From: Allobosea sp. UNC402CLCol
GTDB taxonomy: Bacteria; Pseudomonadota; Alphaproteobacteria; Rhizobiales; Beijerinckiaceae
Reading direction: 5' to 3'
Assembly (NCBI RefSeq): GCF_000745475.1
Contig: NZ_JQJJ01000013.1
Location: forward strand, 1-64,000
Length of the DNA stretch: 64,000 bases
The position numbers and the translations under genes are program-made. This document shows positions 51,088 through 60,618 of this stretch, one piece after another. The notes beneath the pieces are model-generated. The model was not told the origin of the DNA. It saw nothing but the letters and a program-made list of their open reading frames with translations, and did not search any database. The stretch's first letter is position 1. Each line of letters begins with the position of its first letter.

Positions 51088-51873
51088 CTAGCGCTTGCGT
51101 AGGACGATGACGTGATGCAGCGCCAGGGCGCGATTGAGAGGACCCAGAAGAGTTTCCAACCCTTTCAACGGCGTGGTGAAGGCATCAGGCACGAGTTGGC
51201 GAAAATTGAGCCCCCCCGACAGCAGATAACGAAGATGGTTCGCGACCGGCGCCAGATGCACGATTTCGAGTTGAGGGAAAAGGCGCTCGAAACGCGCCCG
51301 GTCTCGCTCGAAGACGATGTAGCTCAACGCCTGATTGGCGCCGCTCATCGCGCCGCTGCCGCTCGTCGTCCAGCCCTGTGCCGTCTTGTCATAGTCCTCG
51401 CTGGCGAACAGCCGCTTGAAGAGGATGGTCGCGACAGGGCTCCAATAGGGCTCAACCAAAACGGTGCCGCCGCCGGGCGGACAGACTCGCGAAAGTTCGG
51501 AAAAAAAAGCCTCGGGATCGGGCAGGTGATGGAAGCAATGCTGGCCGAAAATCGTCCTGACACTTCCGTCGGGAAAATCCAACGCCTGAGCATCGACGAC
51601 CCGATCGAGATGAGGAGCGGGCACGACATCGGTCGCAAGCACATCCGGATCGCTTTCGCGAATTGGCCAGGCGCCCGCACCAATCTCGAGGCGAACGCCC
51701 GTGGTAGGCAGATACTTCGCTTCCAGCGAGAGCATTAGCCGGTGGATCTCGGTGAAAACCTCGCGGATCATCGGCTTACGGTCGATGATCGCACGATGCA
51801 CCTGCATGCGCTCTATTCCGTCGACATCGACACCGGCCAAGGCCGGCTCGCGCAGAAGATCGGCAAGACCCAT
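51088..51873 (-). CDS. class I SAM-dependent methyltransferase
   Basis: A 261-residue enzyme. The SAM site is VRLEIGAGAWPIRESDPDV at about residues 60-78 (GxG-like motif I), the acidic motif II VVDAQALDF follows, and FGQHCFHHLPDPEAFF is the usual motif III/IV region. I chose ATG 51873 (MGLADLL); a longer frame reaches 51933. The substrate is unknown; in a glycan locus, terminal sugar or lipid methylation is possible. Confidence 0.82.
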   Translation of the reverse strand: MGLADLLREPALAGVDVDGIERMQVHRAIIDRKPMIREVFTEIHRLMLSLEAKYLPTTGVRLEIGAGAWPIRESDPDVLATDVVPAPHLDRVVDAQALDFPDGSVRTIFGQHCFHHLPDPEAFFSELSRVCPPGGGTVLVEPYWSPVATILFKRLFASEDYDKTAQGWTTSGSGAMSGANQALSYIVFERDRARFERLFPQLEIVHLAPVANHLRYLLSGGLNFRQLVPDAFTTPLKGLETLLGPLNRALALHHVIVLRKR

Positions 51874-51939
51874 TATACAGACGACCTTATCAGGAGATGC
51901 TTGAGCGCGGCGCGTTGATGAACCCAGGTCCATCGAGCG

Positions 51940-54021
51940 TCAAGGAACAACAGTCTCATACAGTGTGACGGAGCCGATGGTAGCAATTTTGCGGCCCAGC
52001 CGAGCGACCTCGGCATCCAGCAAGGCATGGAACGGGTAGCTCGGTTCGGGCGGCGAGCGATGGACAATGTAGGTCGGCTTCACCCTGCGAAGATAGGCCT
52101 CCACATCGGCGCCCGATTTGGCCGCAGCGCCGTATCTGGAGAAGTCCTCGCTGTACCACGATGTGTAGAGCGCGGTGCCTTCGAGAGGAGCGGCCGAGCT
52201 CACGCCGCTCAGCAATACGCGCGCGCTGCGCCCCTGCAGCTGATTGACGATCCTGAAGAGTGACTTCTCCGGGACGAAAGCCTGCTCGTATCGTCTCGCC
52301 TTCTGTCCGTCGAAAATCATGCTGAAGTCATAATTCGCCATGATCCAGCCGCCCGCGTTGAGCTTGTAGACGTTCAGCCCGATCACAACGAATGCGGCAA
52401 GGCTGAAGATCACAGCCCTCCGACGATCTGCTAGATACCATGACGCCAGCAGGCCGATGAAGAAAAACGCGATTGGCAGCGTCGGATAGAAATAGCGCAG
52501 ATACTGGGTGCTCGACCCGATCGCGAAGATGAAGCCCGCGAAGACGAGAGCGAGCAGACGAAGCCCCTGGGGGCCGACGACGACGACGGCCAGCGCCGCT
52601 GGCAGGAACGCCGCAAGACTGAAACCCATGGCGCCATTGTAAGCTTCCAGGAATCGATCCGAGTGGAACGTCGCCTGGTAGAGCAGCTCCAGGTTGAAGC
52701 GACCAATCCAGCGTCCGTCCACGAACTGGACCGGCGGGTAGAGCGGCGATTTGAAAACGTTGTTGAAGAAGGGGAACACCGGGTTCCCGGTGATCCAATA
52801 GGCGTAGGCGTAGGACGACAGGGCCACTGAGCCCATCACGACGAGGCAGACCGCGAGCCTGGCCAATTCGGCGGGCCGCCGGCGGGTCGAGAGATAGAAG
52901 CCGACGGCGAGCGACCCCAGCATGACCGACGCAATCGCCCCATGGACCTTGGTGAGCGTCGCCGCCGCCAGCAGCAACAGGATCGCAGCGATCTCGCACA
53001 GGCTGACGCCACGGCCCCGCTCGAACAGGATCACGGCAGCGGCCGTGATCCACATCGTCAGCGGATTCTCGATGAAGCTGGATGCCGTCTCGACGAGCGT
53101 CAGCGGCATCGACGCATAAAGCAGAGCGGCGATCAGTCCGGATGGCTTGCCGTAACGCCGGGTGACCGAGCCGCCTATCAGCGCCGCGATGACCAGGAAC
53201 GTGACGTAGTTCAGCAGTTTGACCGCAGGCTCGCCCGCGAAGAGATAGACGTGCGCATAAAGGAAATCCGCGGCGAGCGGAATGACCGCGAACACGAACA
53301 GCCCCGGATCGTAAGCCCATTCTCCATGCGCCGCGATATAAGAGGCGACGTAGAGATGCACCGCCAGCGCGTCGTGATAGCGCTCAGGTAAAGCGGCATG
53401 CAGCATGAAGAACACGAGCAGCGCTACGGCCATCATTCGCCAGATGAGGGGCCCCCTCGCCAGCGGTGGTCCCGGCTGAGACAAAGCCAGGCGATCGGCA
53501 CTCAATCGTGCCCTTACGTCAGACCGCAGCAACGGCGTGGCCAGCAGCGCCAGAACAGCGAGATGAACCAGCGGAAAGTTGACGCGGATCGGGCTGAGCA
53601 GTGTCAGAATGATCGTTGCGACCGCCAGTCCCAGGCTCAGCCGCACTGCGACGGGAGAAACCGGCGCATCCGGATGGCAGCCCTCCAGAAGCGCCGTGCC
53701 ACAGACCAACGCGGCGACGACCAGCAAGGCTACCGCTGCGCCGGCTGCCGGCCCGAACACACCGCCACACAGGAACAGCAAGCCCGCGGCGATGAACACG
53801 TCCTGGTTCAGACCCGCATGCCTCTGAAGGCGCATCGCCATCAGAGTGGCCGCCACACTGACGCCCACAACAAGTTCCAGCGATCTCACTGTCGCTGCCG
53901 ACCAACCGGTCGGGACGAGAACATCACTCGTCGCCAACCCCAGGCCAACCAGCCCCATGGACACGAGCAGAACGATGTCGATCAGCAACAGGCGGGCCCA
54001 AGGGCGCGAGACGGCCGGCAT
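51940..54021 (-). CDS. large polytopic membrane protein, ArnT/PMT-like
   Basis: A 693-residue protein with roughly 14-16 hydrophobic segments and a C-terminal soluble part of about 130 residues. The LPERYHDALAVHLYVASY segment near residue 218 and the SFIENPLTMW segment later recall lipid-sugar-dependent GT39/GT83 transferases, which act on the periplasmic side. I chose ATG 54021 (MPAVSR); frames to 54177 exist upstream. It opens the long minus-strand operon. Assignment to a named family is uncertain. Confidence 0.62.
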   Translation of the reverse strand: MPAVSRPWARLLLIDIVLLVSMGLVGLGLATSDVLVPTGWSAATVRSLELVVGVSVAATLMAMRLQRHAGLNQDVFIAAGLLFLCGGVFGPAAGAAVALLVVAALVCGTALLEGCHPDAPVSPVAVRLSLGLAVATIILTLLSPIRVNFPLVHLAVLALLATPLLRSDVRARLSADRLALSQPGPPLARGPLIWRMMAVALLVFFMLHAALPERYHDALAVHLYVASYIAAHGEWAYDPGLFVFAVIPLAADFLYAHVYLFAGEPAVKLLNYVTFLVIAALIGGSVTRRYGKPSGLIAALLYASMPLTLVETASSFIENPLTMWITAAAVILFERGRGVSLCEIAAILLLLAAATLTKVHGAIASVMLGSLAVGFYLSTRRRPAELARLAVCLVVMGSVALSSYAYAYWITGNPVFPFFNNVFKSPLYPPVQFVDGRWIGRFNLELLYQATFHSDRFLEAYNGAMGFSLAAFLPAALAVVVVGPQGLRLLALVFAGFIFAIGSSTQYLRYFYPTLPIAFFFIGLLASWYLADRRRAVIFSLAAFVVIGLNVYKLNAGGWIMANYDFSMIFDGQKARRYEQAFVPEKSLFRIVNQLQGRSARVLLSGVSSAAPLEGTALYTSWYSEDFSRYGAAAKSGADVEAYLRRVKPTYIVHRSPPEPSYPFHALLDAEVARLGRKIATIGSVTLYETVVP

Positions 54022-54454
54022 CGAGTGTTTCCGCGGGTGAGAAGGATGAGCTCTTATTCGCAGCACCGCTAACGGCTCGCAGGCCGATATGGCAAGCACC
54101 GTTTTCGATCCGGTCACCTGCTCTGGCCACCGCATCGAGCCAGCCCGCGCATCCTCCCCTGGAAGCCGCGCAATCACCGATGGCTTGCGAGGCCTCCATT
54201 GCGCCGCTCATCATCTTGCCTTCGAGGAGCATTTCAGATCATTGGCGATCGGGCTGGCTCTCCGCGGGATTCGCGATCGAGTCTGCGCACCGACAAGATG
54301 CTGTCACCGAAGAGGACACCCAGAGCCGCTTTCCGCCCTGTGACGTATCGCAAGGTTTGGTTTGGTACTCGGCATGGAGGAAGGCAGGATGACGGCAATG
54401 CGGACATCGACCCAACCCAGCACCCCTGACGCTGCCTGATCAGGACGCAAAAGC
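54022..54454. other. divergent intergenic region with a possible 16-residue leader
   Basis: The 433-base gap separates the minus-strand operon from the acetylation pair. I see no full gene in it. Near its right end GGAGGAAGG is followed by an ATG (54389) and a 16-codon frame ending at 54439 (separate entry). The remaining sequence, 54022-54375, shows no clear promoter by eye, though at least two should be present. Confidence 0.5.
54389..54439 (+). CDS. possible short leader peptide
   Basis: ATG at 54389 follows GGAGGAAGG (54377-54384), the strongest ribosome site in this region. The 16 codons read MTAMRTSTQPSTPDAA and end in TGA at 54437-54439, 16 bases before the O-acyltransferase start. 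It could couple translation to that gene or be chance. It has no repeated regulatory codons to suggest attenuation. Confidence 0.3.
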   Translation: MTAMRTSTQPSTPDAA

Positions 54455-55870
54455 ATGTCGTTTGGTTCGCCCGTTTTTCTTTTCTTCTTCCTGCCGCTGT
54501 TCTTCACAATTTATTTCGCCACGCCGTATCGCCTGCGCAACGTCGTATTGCTTCTCGCCAGCCTGATCTTCTACTGGTCTGATGCAGGTAATCTGTGCTG
54601 GATTCTCATCGCATCCGTCGTCCTCAACCAGGTCTTGGCTGTTGGGATCGTGCGCATGCACAATGAACGGCGGCGGCTCACGCTTCTCTCCGTGGGAGTC
54701 GGCCTCAATCTGCTGCCGCTGATCTACTATAAATACTGGGTATTCCTGCATGAATCTATGCCCGGATCCGTATCCGCATTCTTCGACGGCCTCGGCATCC
54801 CTTCGACAGGCATCCTGCTGCCGGCCGGCATCTCTTTCTTCACCTTCCAGGGCATCTCCTACATCGTCGATGCCTATCGGGCGGATGTGCGGCCGACACA
54901 GAACATCATCGATTTCGGCATGTATCATACCCTGTTCCCGCAGCTGATCGCCGGGCCGATCGTGCGGTACGCCGAAGTGCATCAATCGATCCGGCACCGG
55001 CGGAGCACCCTCGCCGACATCCATACCGGTGTCGTGCTGTTCTGTTTGGGGCTGGGGTGCAAGATCATCATCGCCGACAGTGCCGGCGTCGTCGCAGACC
55101 GAATTTTCGCACTGCCGGTGGCTGCCCTCTCAGCCGCCGATGCCTGGCTCGGGATCGGCGCGTATACGCTCCAGATCTTCTTCGACTTTTCCGGTTATTC
55201 GACGATGGCGATCGGACTCGGCCGCGCTCTGGGATTCCATTTCCCGCAAAATTTCGACCAGCCTTATCGCTCGCAGAACATCACCGAGTTCTGGCGTCGC
55301 TGGCACATGACGCTGTCACGCTGGTTCCGCGACTATCTGTACATCCCGCTTGGAGGCAACCGGGCCGGCCCGCTGCGAACCTACCTCAATCTGACGCTCG
55401 TCTTCGCCTTGTGCGGCCTGTGGCACGGCGCCTCAGTGACCTTTCTCGTCTGGGGCCTTTGGCACGGCCTGCTGCTCGTGATCGAACGTGTCCTCTCGCA
55501 CCAGTGGCGGTGGCGTCCGTCCGGCCTGCCGGGCTGGGCAGCGACCCTCTTGCTCGTCATGATCGGCTGGGTCTTTTTTCGATCATCGACGCTGGAAGGG
55601 GCGTTTTCCTATCTCCATGCCATGGTCAGTGGCGGCCTGAGCCTCAGCGACGCCGTCTTGCTGTCGATGACGCCCAACCGGATCACCTTCCTAGGCGTCG
55701 GCACCTTCGTCGCGCTATCCGCATTCAACGTCGCGCGCCTCGATTTCGACGATCGCGCCAGGCCAATGGTCTTGATCACGGCCAATGTCGGGGCGCTCGC
55801 CGCGTTCATCTACTCGCTTTCTCTCATCGCGACGAACGGCTTCAATCCGTTCATTTATTTCCGGTTCTGA
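54455..55870 (+). CDS. MBOAT family O-acyltransferase, AlgI-like
   Basis: A 471-residue membrane-bound enzyme with about ten to twelve helices. Typical AlgI features are SPVFLFFFLPLFF at the start, the FDFSGYSTMAIGLGR segment, NFDQPYRSQNITEFWRRWH, and the catalytic His in LCGLWHGASVTFLVWG. AlgI-type proteins pass acetyl groups across the membrane to a periplasmic partner. The next gene is such a partner. AGGACG precedes the ATG. Confidence 0.95.
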   Translation: MSFGSPVFLFFFLPLFFTIYFATPYRLRNVVLLLASLIFYWSDAGNLCWILIASVVLNQVLAVGIVRMHNERRRLTLLSVGVGLNLLPLIYYKYWVFLHESMPGSVSAFFDGLGIPSTGILLPAGISFFTFQGISYIVDAYRADVRPTQNIIDFGMYHTLFPQLIAGPIVRYAEVHQSIRHRRSTLADIHTGVVLFCLGLGCKIIIADSAGVVADRIFALPVAALSAADAWLGIGAYTLQIFFDFSGYSTMAIGLGRALGFHFPQNFDQPYRSQNITEFWRRWHMTLSRWFRDYLYIPLGGNRAGPLRTYLNLTLVFALCGLWHGASVTFLVWGLWHGLLLVIERVLSHQWRWRPSGLPGWAATLLLVMIGWVFFRSSTLEGAFSYLHAMVSGGLSLSDAVLLSMTPNRITFLGVGTFVALSAFNVARLDFDDRARPMVLITANVGALAAFIYSLSLIATNGFNPFIYFRF

Positions 55871-55879
55871 GGGGACGCG

Positions 55880-57037
55880 ATGCTGATCCGCTCGAGTTTC
55901 ATTCTGATCTTCGCCTTGTTGAGCTTCGCGCCCATGGCGCAAATGCTCACCAAGATCCTTCCTGAGAAGCCGCTGATCGAGAATCGCGCGCTCGCCGCAT
56001 GGCCCAAGCCGGCCGAGGCCTCCCACAGTTTCGTGAAGGCTGCCGGGGACTGGTTCAATGACAACTTCGGCATCAGGGGTCTGCTGGTGCGGCTCAAGAC
56101 ACAGATCGACTACTCGGTGTTCCGAACCTCTGACCGCGTCCATATCGGGCGCGACGGATGGCTCTTCTACCGCAGTGTCCTCGACGTCGAGCGGCCGAAT
56201 GTCGAAACCTATCTGAGCCACAACGAGACGGCAGTGCGCGACGGCATTATCGCGCTGTCGGCCGCGCTGAAGCGCCACGGCATCCAAACGATCTTCGTGA
56301 TGAACGAGATGGCGGATCGCTTTTATCCCGACAAAGTGCCGCATTCGGCTTTGCCTGCCCCTACGCCCCCCCGGGTCAGACAACTTACCAACGAGTTGGC
56401 TAAGTCCGACGCGCTCTCGGTCGTCGACGCCACCGCGATCCTGGCCGAGGCCGCCAAATCAAGGCAAGTGTTTCACAAGACCGATTTTCATTGGAACGAT
56501 ACCGGGGCTTTCGAAGTCGCGCAGCGGATCGTCGCTCTCGCCAGCGCGAAGGAAGGCCGCCCACAGACGATCTGGTCGCATCCGCTGGACATTGGAACAC
56601 AGCGGTTCAGCGGCGGCATCGCTACGTTCATGCCCCTGCTGCTGAAGTCACCGCACGAAGACATGCTCGTCGTCAAGCCGAGCTGGCAGACGCCTCCTGA
56701 CTTCCGGCAAGACAACGCCCGCGGCATCTTCGAGTTCAGCACGCATTTCCCACAGACCGGTCCGTCTTTGCTGAAACCGCTGACCATTCTTGGCGACAGC
56801 TACGCGGACGGGCTTACTCGCTCTGGAATGTATCTCTATTTTTCTGATTATTATCGCATTCGCTGGAATCTCGTCCCAAAGCTCAGCGTGTTCACCCGCG
56901 ATCTGCCACTCGAGACCAGGCATGTCGTCATCCAGATGATCGAGGTGCAATACGGTGCCATGGTCGCATTTGCGGATAAGGCGGACATAGCCGCGGCCGT
57001 GCGGACGATCGACGAGCGGTTCGCCGGCAGCCGGTAA
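55880..57037 (+). CDS. AlgJ/AlgX-like periplasmic O-acetyltransferase
   Basis: A 385-residue protein with an N-terminal signal anchor (residues 1-21), then an SGNH-hydrolase-like fold. The D-x-H pair appears in KTDFHWNDTGAF and the nucleophile Ser in LGDSYADGL. These place the acetyl group on sugar residues in the periplasm. It starts nine bases behind the AlgI-like gene. I infer O-acetylation of the exported polysaccharide. Confidence 0.9.
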   Translation: MLIRSSFILIFALLSFAPMAQMLTKILPEKPLIENRALAAWPKPAEASHSFVKAAGDWFNDNFGIRGLLVRLKTQIDYSVFRTSDRVHIGRDGWLFYRSVLDVERPNVETYLSHNETAVRDGIIALSAALKRHGIQTIFVMNEMADRFYPDKVPHSALPAPTPPRVRQLTNELAKSDALSVVDATAILAEAAKSRQVFHKTDFHWNDTGAFEVAQRIVALASAKEGRPQTIWSHPLDIGTQRFSGGIATFMPLLLKSPHEDMLVVKPSWQTPPDFRQDNARGIFEFSTHFPQTGPSLLKPLTILGDSYADGLTRSGMYLYFSDYYRIRWNLVPKLSVFTRDLPLETRHVVIQMIEVQYGAMVAFADKADIAAAVRTIDERFAGSR

Positions 57038-57127
57038 GATCTCCGCTCAAATCATTCGTCGAAGGCGCCGTTGATAGCGCTTTTCGGCGCTGCGCTGCCT
57101 TCTTTGGAATTCGATGCCGGAGTGCAA

Positions 57128-58465
57128 TCAGGAGCTGGCAACGGCCTCAAGCTTGACCCCCATATCGGGCAAACCTACCAAGCCACGATGGCCGTGACGC
57201 ACGTAGGATTTGAAGATCAATGCGTCATTCACCCAATGGTGCTGGACATGGCTCGTCTGCGAGCCATCCGCCACGGCCACACAGACGCTGTAATCGCCGT
57301 TCATCAGATACGGCATCTTGAAGTCAAACCGTGCGCGAAGGGTCTGCCCTGCCGAAACCGCCTGATGATCGCCTTCGTAGCTCAGATAGGTGTTCTCGCC
57401 GATCAGATTTTGGCCGAGCCGATCGCGAATATAGAAGCCCACGATCGGGCTCGACATGTCGGCGATCGCTTTGACCAAAATTACCAGAGTGACATTTTCA
57501 CCTCCCTCGACACCCAGGACAGGATGTCCGGCGGCATCCAGGAGAACGACGTTGCGGATTTCGGCTCCGCCCGCGCCGAAGGATGTCGCCCCTTCGTGAT
57601 GCGCGTAGGATACCTCGCCGATCTTCTCGATCGCGCCGTCGATGTCACCGGGTGACGGCTTCTGCCCTTCAGGCTCTTTTCGCAAAGCCGACGCCGGTCC
57701 CTGCGCGGTCTCGTACAATTTGGCGAGGTAGCCGTCGGAAACCTCTTTCGGCGTGCCGTCCTGGACCAGTGTGCCGCCATCAAGCCAGATGGCGCGATCG
57801 CACAAGGACAACACCGCCGCGCTGTCGTGGCTGACGAAGAGCAACGTTCCCCGCTTCGTGAAGTCCCGCAGGAAGCGCATGCATTTCTGGACGAAGAAGG
57901 CGTCTCCGACAGCGAGAGCCTCATCGATGATCAGGATATCGGCATCAACATGGGCGATCACGGCGAAGGCCAGCCGCACCGTCATGCCACTGGAATAAGT
58001 CTTGACCGGCTGATCGATGAAATCCCCGAGGCCTGCGAACTCGGCCACAGCCGGAAAGCGCTCCTCGATCTCGGCATCTGTTAGCCCGAGGATCGAGGCA
58101 TTGAGCTGGACGTTTTCGCGGCCGGTGAATTCCGGATTGAAGCCGGCCCCTAGCTCCAACAGTGCGGCGACCCTGCCGCGGGTTGCGATATGTCCGACGG
58201 TCGGCGTCAGAGTGCCACAGATCATTTGCAGAAGCGTCGACTTGCCGGCACCGTTGCGTCCGATGATGCCGACCGTTTCACCGCGCCGGATCTCGAAACC
58301 TACATCGCGAAGTGCCCAAAACTCCCGGAAATATTTCGGGACCGGCCGGCCCAGCATCCGGGCTGCCCCACCAAACAGCGCCTGTTTAAGGCGATCCTCG
58401 GGCTTGTCGTAGACGAGATAACACTTACCCGCGTTCGTAACCGAAATCGCGATATCAGAGGACAT
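57128..58465 (-). CDS. polysaccharide ABC exporter ATPase with C-terminal binding domain (Wzt-like)
   Basis: A 445-residue ATPase of O-antigen export. It has Walker A GRNGAGKS, signature YSSGMTVRLAF and Walker B DILIIDEALAVGD. The last 180 residues resemble the Wzt C-terminal beta-sandwich (GGENVTLVILVKA, IGFYIRDRLGQNL-like segment), which in known systems reads the polymer's end modification. Its start overlaps the permease stop by 11 bases. The presence of this domain suggests the chain carries a terminal cap, possibly methyl. Confidence 0.93.
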   Translation of the reverse strand: MSSDIAISVTNAGKCYLVYDKPEDRLKQALFGGAARMLGRPVPKYFREFWALRDVGFEIRRGETVGIIGRNGAGKSTLLQMICGTLTPTVGHIATRGRVAALLELGAGFNPEFTGRENVQLNASILGLTDAEIEERFPAVAEFAGLGDFIDQPVKTYSSGMTVRLAFAVIAHVDADILIIDEALAVGDAFFVQKCMRFLRDFTKRGTLLFVSHDSAAVLSLCDRAIWLDGGTLVQDGTPKEVSDGYLAKLYETAQGPASALRKEPEGQKPSPGDIDGAIEKIGEVSYAHHEGATSFGAGGAEIRNVVLLDAAGHPVLGVEGGENVTLVILVKAIADMSSPIVGFYIRDRLGQNLIGENTYLSYEGDHQAVSAGQTLRARFDFKMPYLMNGDYSVCVAVADGSQTSHVQHHWVNDALIFKSYVRHGHRGLVGLPDMGVKLEAVASS

Positions 58466-59300
58466 CGGCGAACCCTTTGCGAATGCGCTGGAACCATGCG
58501 AATCCGAGGACCGCGACGGCCCAGCTCACAACGGAATAAAGCGCCAACCCGCTCCATGACGGCATCTTCCCCCAGATCAGGACATCCCGCGCCTGCTCGA
58601 CGGGGAAGGTGATCGGGTTGAGCATCAGGAAGATTCGATAAGACTCCGGGATCGCCGACAACGGATAAAAAACCGGTGACAGAAACAGCAGGGCCGTCAC
58701 CAACAAGCCGATCATCTGACCGATGTCGCGCAAAAAGACGCCCAGCGCCGCGAGGAACCAGCTCAGTCCCAATGTCATCAGCAGGAATGGAGCCAGCACC
58801 AAGGGGATCAGGATGATCGTCCAATGAAACGCATTCCCGGCGATCAGCATCGCGAAGAACAACACCACGAAGCTGACGAGGCTATGGAACAGCGCCGATC
58901 CCATCGCAACGACGGGCAAGATCTCGATCGGAAAGATGACCTTCTTCACAAAAGTGGCGTGGCTGACGATCAGTCCGGGGGCACGCCCGATGCATTCCGC
59001 GAAGATCCCCTGCACGATCAGGCCAACGAAGAGCACAACCGCGAAGCTGACTCCGGCGATCTCGTTCTGAGCCGTCCAGCGCGCCTTGAACACCACCGAA
59101 AACACGAAAGTGTAGACGAGAAGCATGGCCATGGGCTGCACGAGCGACCAAGATAAGCCACCGATCGATCCGCGATAGCGCCCGACGACCTCCCGTCCCA
59201 CGAACCTCCGAACGAGTTGCCGGTGGGACCAAGCATTCTTGAAGGGAGCGAGCGCAAGCCACCCATTCTTGAAGCTGTCAGCCATAGCACCGGAACCCAT
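58455..59300 (-). CDS. polysaccharide ABC exporter permease (Wzm-like)
   Basis: A 281-residue permease of the ABC-2 class. It has the N-terminal VGRYRGSIGGLSWSLVQP segment and six predicted helices, ending with ITFPVEQARDVLIWG before the last span. With the Wzt-like ATPase it exports undecaprenyl-linked polysaccharide. The start could be ATG 59300 or 59285; neither has a clear ribosome site. Confidence 0.93.
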   Translation of the reverse strand: MGSGAMADSFKNGWLALAPFKNAWSHRQLVRRFVGREVVGRYRGSIGGLSWSLVQPMAMLLVYTFVFSVVFKARWTAQNEIAGVSFAVVLFVGLIVQGIFAECIGRAPGLIVSHATFVKKVIFPIEILPVVAMGSALFHSLVSFVVLFFAMLIAGNAFHWTIILIPLVLAPFLLMTLGLSWFLAALGVFLRDIGQMIGLLVTALLFLSPVFYPLSAIPESYRIFLMLNPITFPVEQARDVLIWGKMPSWSGLALYSVVSWAVAVLGFAWFQRIRKGFADVL

Positions 59301-59522
59301 TGGTCAAACGCGGCACCGAGGCAACCGCCAGCATCCGCCCTCCAGCATGGTCCGGAACCGGCGCTGCCGGCGACCTGTTCCGTCCTGCAGGCGGGCGAAC
59401 GCTTAAGCGCTATTGCGCGGTCCGTCCAGCCTCGATCGTGAGGCCTCCGAATGCACACCCTCACGCCGATCCATCCTATCGCGAAGGCTGTGACGGCCCT
59501 CACTCAGGCGTCGACAGCCCGA

Positions 59523-60548
59523 TCAGGATTGAGGAGGCCGGTGCAGGTAGCGCGCGATTGCCCGGGTCGGCTCGGCATTGATGTCATAGGCCAGCGCAGA
59601 GAGCAGCAATTGCAGCCCGATGGTGACATTGATCGCCGACATCATGATGATGCCAAGAGCGGTCGGCGCGCCTGTCATGAACGCCCGGACCAAATAGATG
59701 GATCCCAGCGCAATGCCGAAACTGAACATCAGCGCCCCGAAAATTGTCCAGATCGTTGCAATGTTAAAATCTCGAAGAATATACTGGTAGAAAAATCGCG
59801 AGCAGAAATTGGTAAGATGCTTACGCAGGAATGGAAATAACACCTTCCTGGCACTTAGATTGCTAATCTCTTCACCGTAGCGGGCCGGAATTGGAACATC
59901 AGCAATCACAGCGCGAATCAGGCCAAGTTGAAATATAAGGTCCGACTCGAAGAAGAAACGACGATCGATCTTCTCAAAATCGGTCTTGTCCACAACCCTA
60001 GAATTCAAGCACGTATAGCCGTTCGTCGGATCCATCAACTTCCAATAACCAGATGACATCTTGTTGAGGAACGACAGCATCGCGTTCCCGAAGATCCGGA
60101 TTTTCGGCATCTGCCTCAGGTAATGCGGGGCATGGAAGCGGTTGCCCTTGGCATAGTCGGCGTCTCCGACCACAACGGGCGCCGTCAGCACATCCAGGAA
60201 GTCGGGGTCCATCTGGTCGTCGCCGTCCATCTTGACGAGCAGGTCGTAGGCCGGCGCGGCGGCACGATACCCAGTCATCATCGCGCCCCCAACGCCCTGA
60301 TTGACCTCATGTGTGATTACCGTGACGTTGGTGTCTGGGAAGCGCTCGGCGACCAGCGCGCCGCTCTCCTCGGGGCATTTGTCATCGACCACGAACACAT
60401 GGTCGACCTTATCCTTCACATTTCGGACCACCGTCTCGATATGCGCGCGCACGCGGTAACAGGGGATGATGACGGCGACCGTCGGCCGCGCGGATATCGG
60501 CGCGCTGGGGGCATCGCCATAGCCTTTGCGCGTCTCACCGATCTCCAT
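59523..60548 (-). CDS. GT2 glycosyltransferase with C-terminal membrane helices
   Basis: A 341-residue enzyme similar to dolichol-phosphate mannosyltransferases. The GT2 domain has VIIPCYRVRAHIETVV, VFVVDDKCPEESG and KMDGDDQMDPDFLDVL with the DxD-type site; two helices follow (about 250-315). It most likely moves a sugar onto a polyprenyl phosphate. I chose ATG 60548 over 60599. It is 222 bases ahead of the exporter genes. G+C falls somewhat in its second half. Confidence 0.88.
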   Translation of the reverse strand: MEIGETRKGYGDAPSAPISARPTVAVIIPCYRVRAHIETVVRNVKDKVDHVFVVDDKCPEESGALVAERFPDTNVTVITHEVNQGVGGAMMTGYRAAAPAYDLLVKMDGDDQMDPDFLDVLTAPVVVGDADYAKGNRFHAPHYLRQMPKIRIFGNAMLSFLNKMSSGYWKLMDPTNGYTCLNSRVVDKTDFEKIDRRFFFESDLIFQLGLIRAVIADVPIPARYGEEISNLSARKVLFPFLRKHLTNFCSRFFYQYILRDFNIATIWTIFGALMFSFGIALGSIYLVRAFMTGAPTALGIIMMSAINVTIGLQLLLSALAYDINAEPTRAIARYLHRPPQS

Positions 60549-60618
60549 CTCAGGTCCATTCCCATTCCAGCAGCGCCAATGCGCCTTGCCCCAACGCATT
60601 CAACATCGATCGAGCCGG

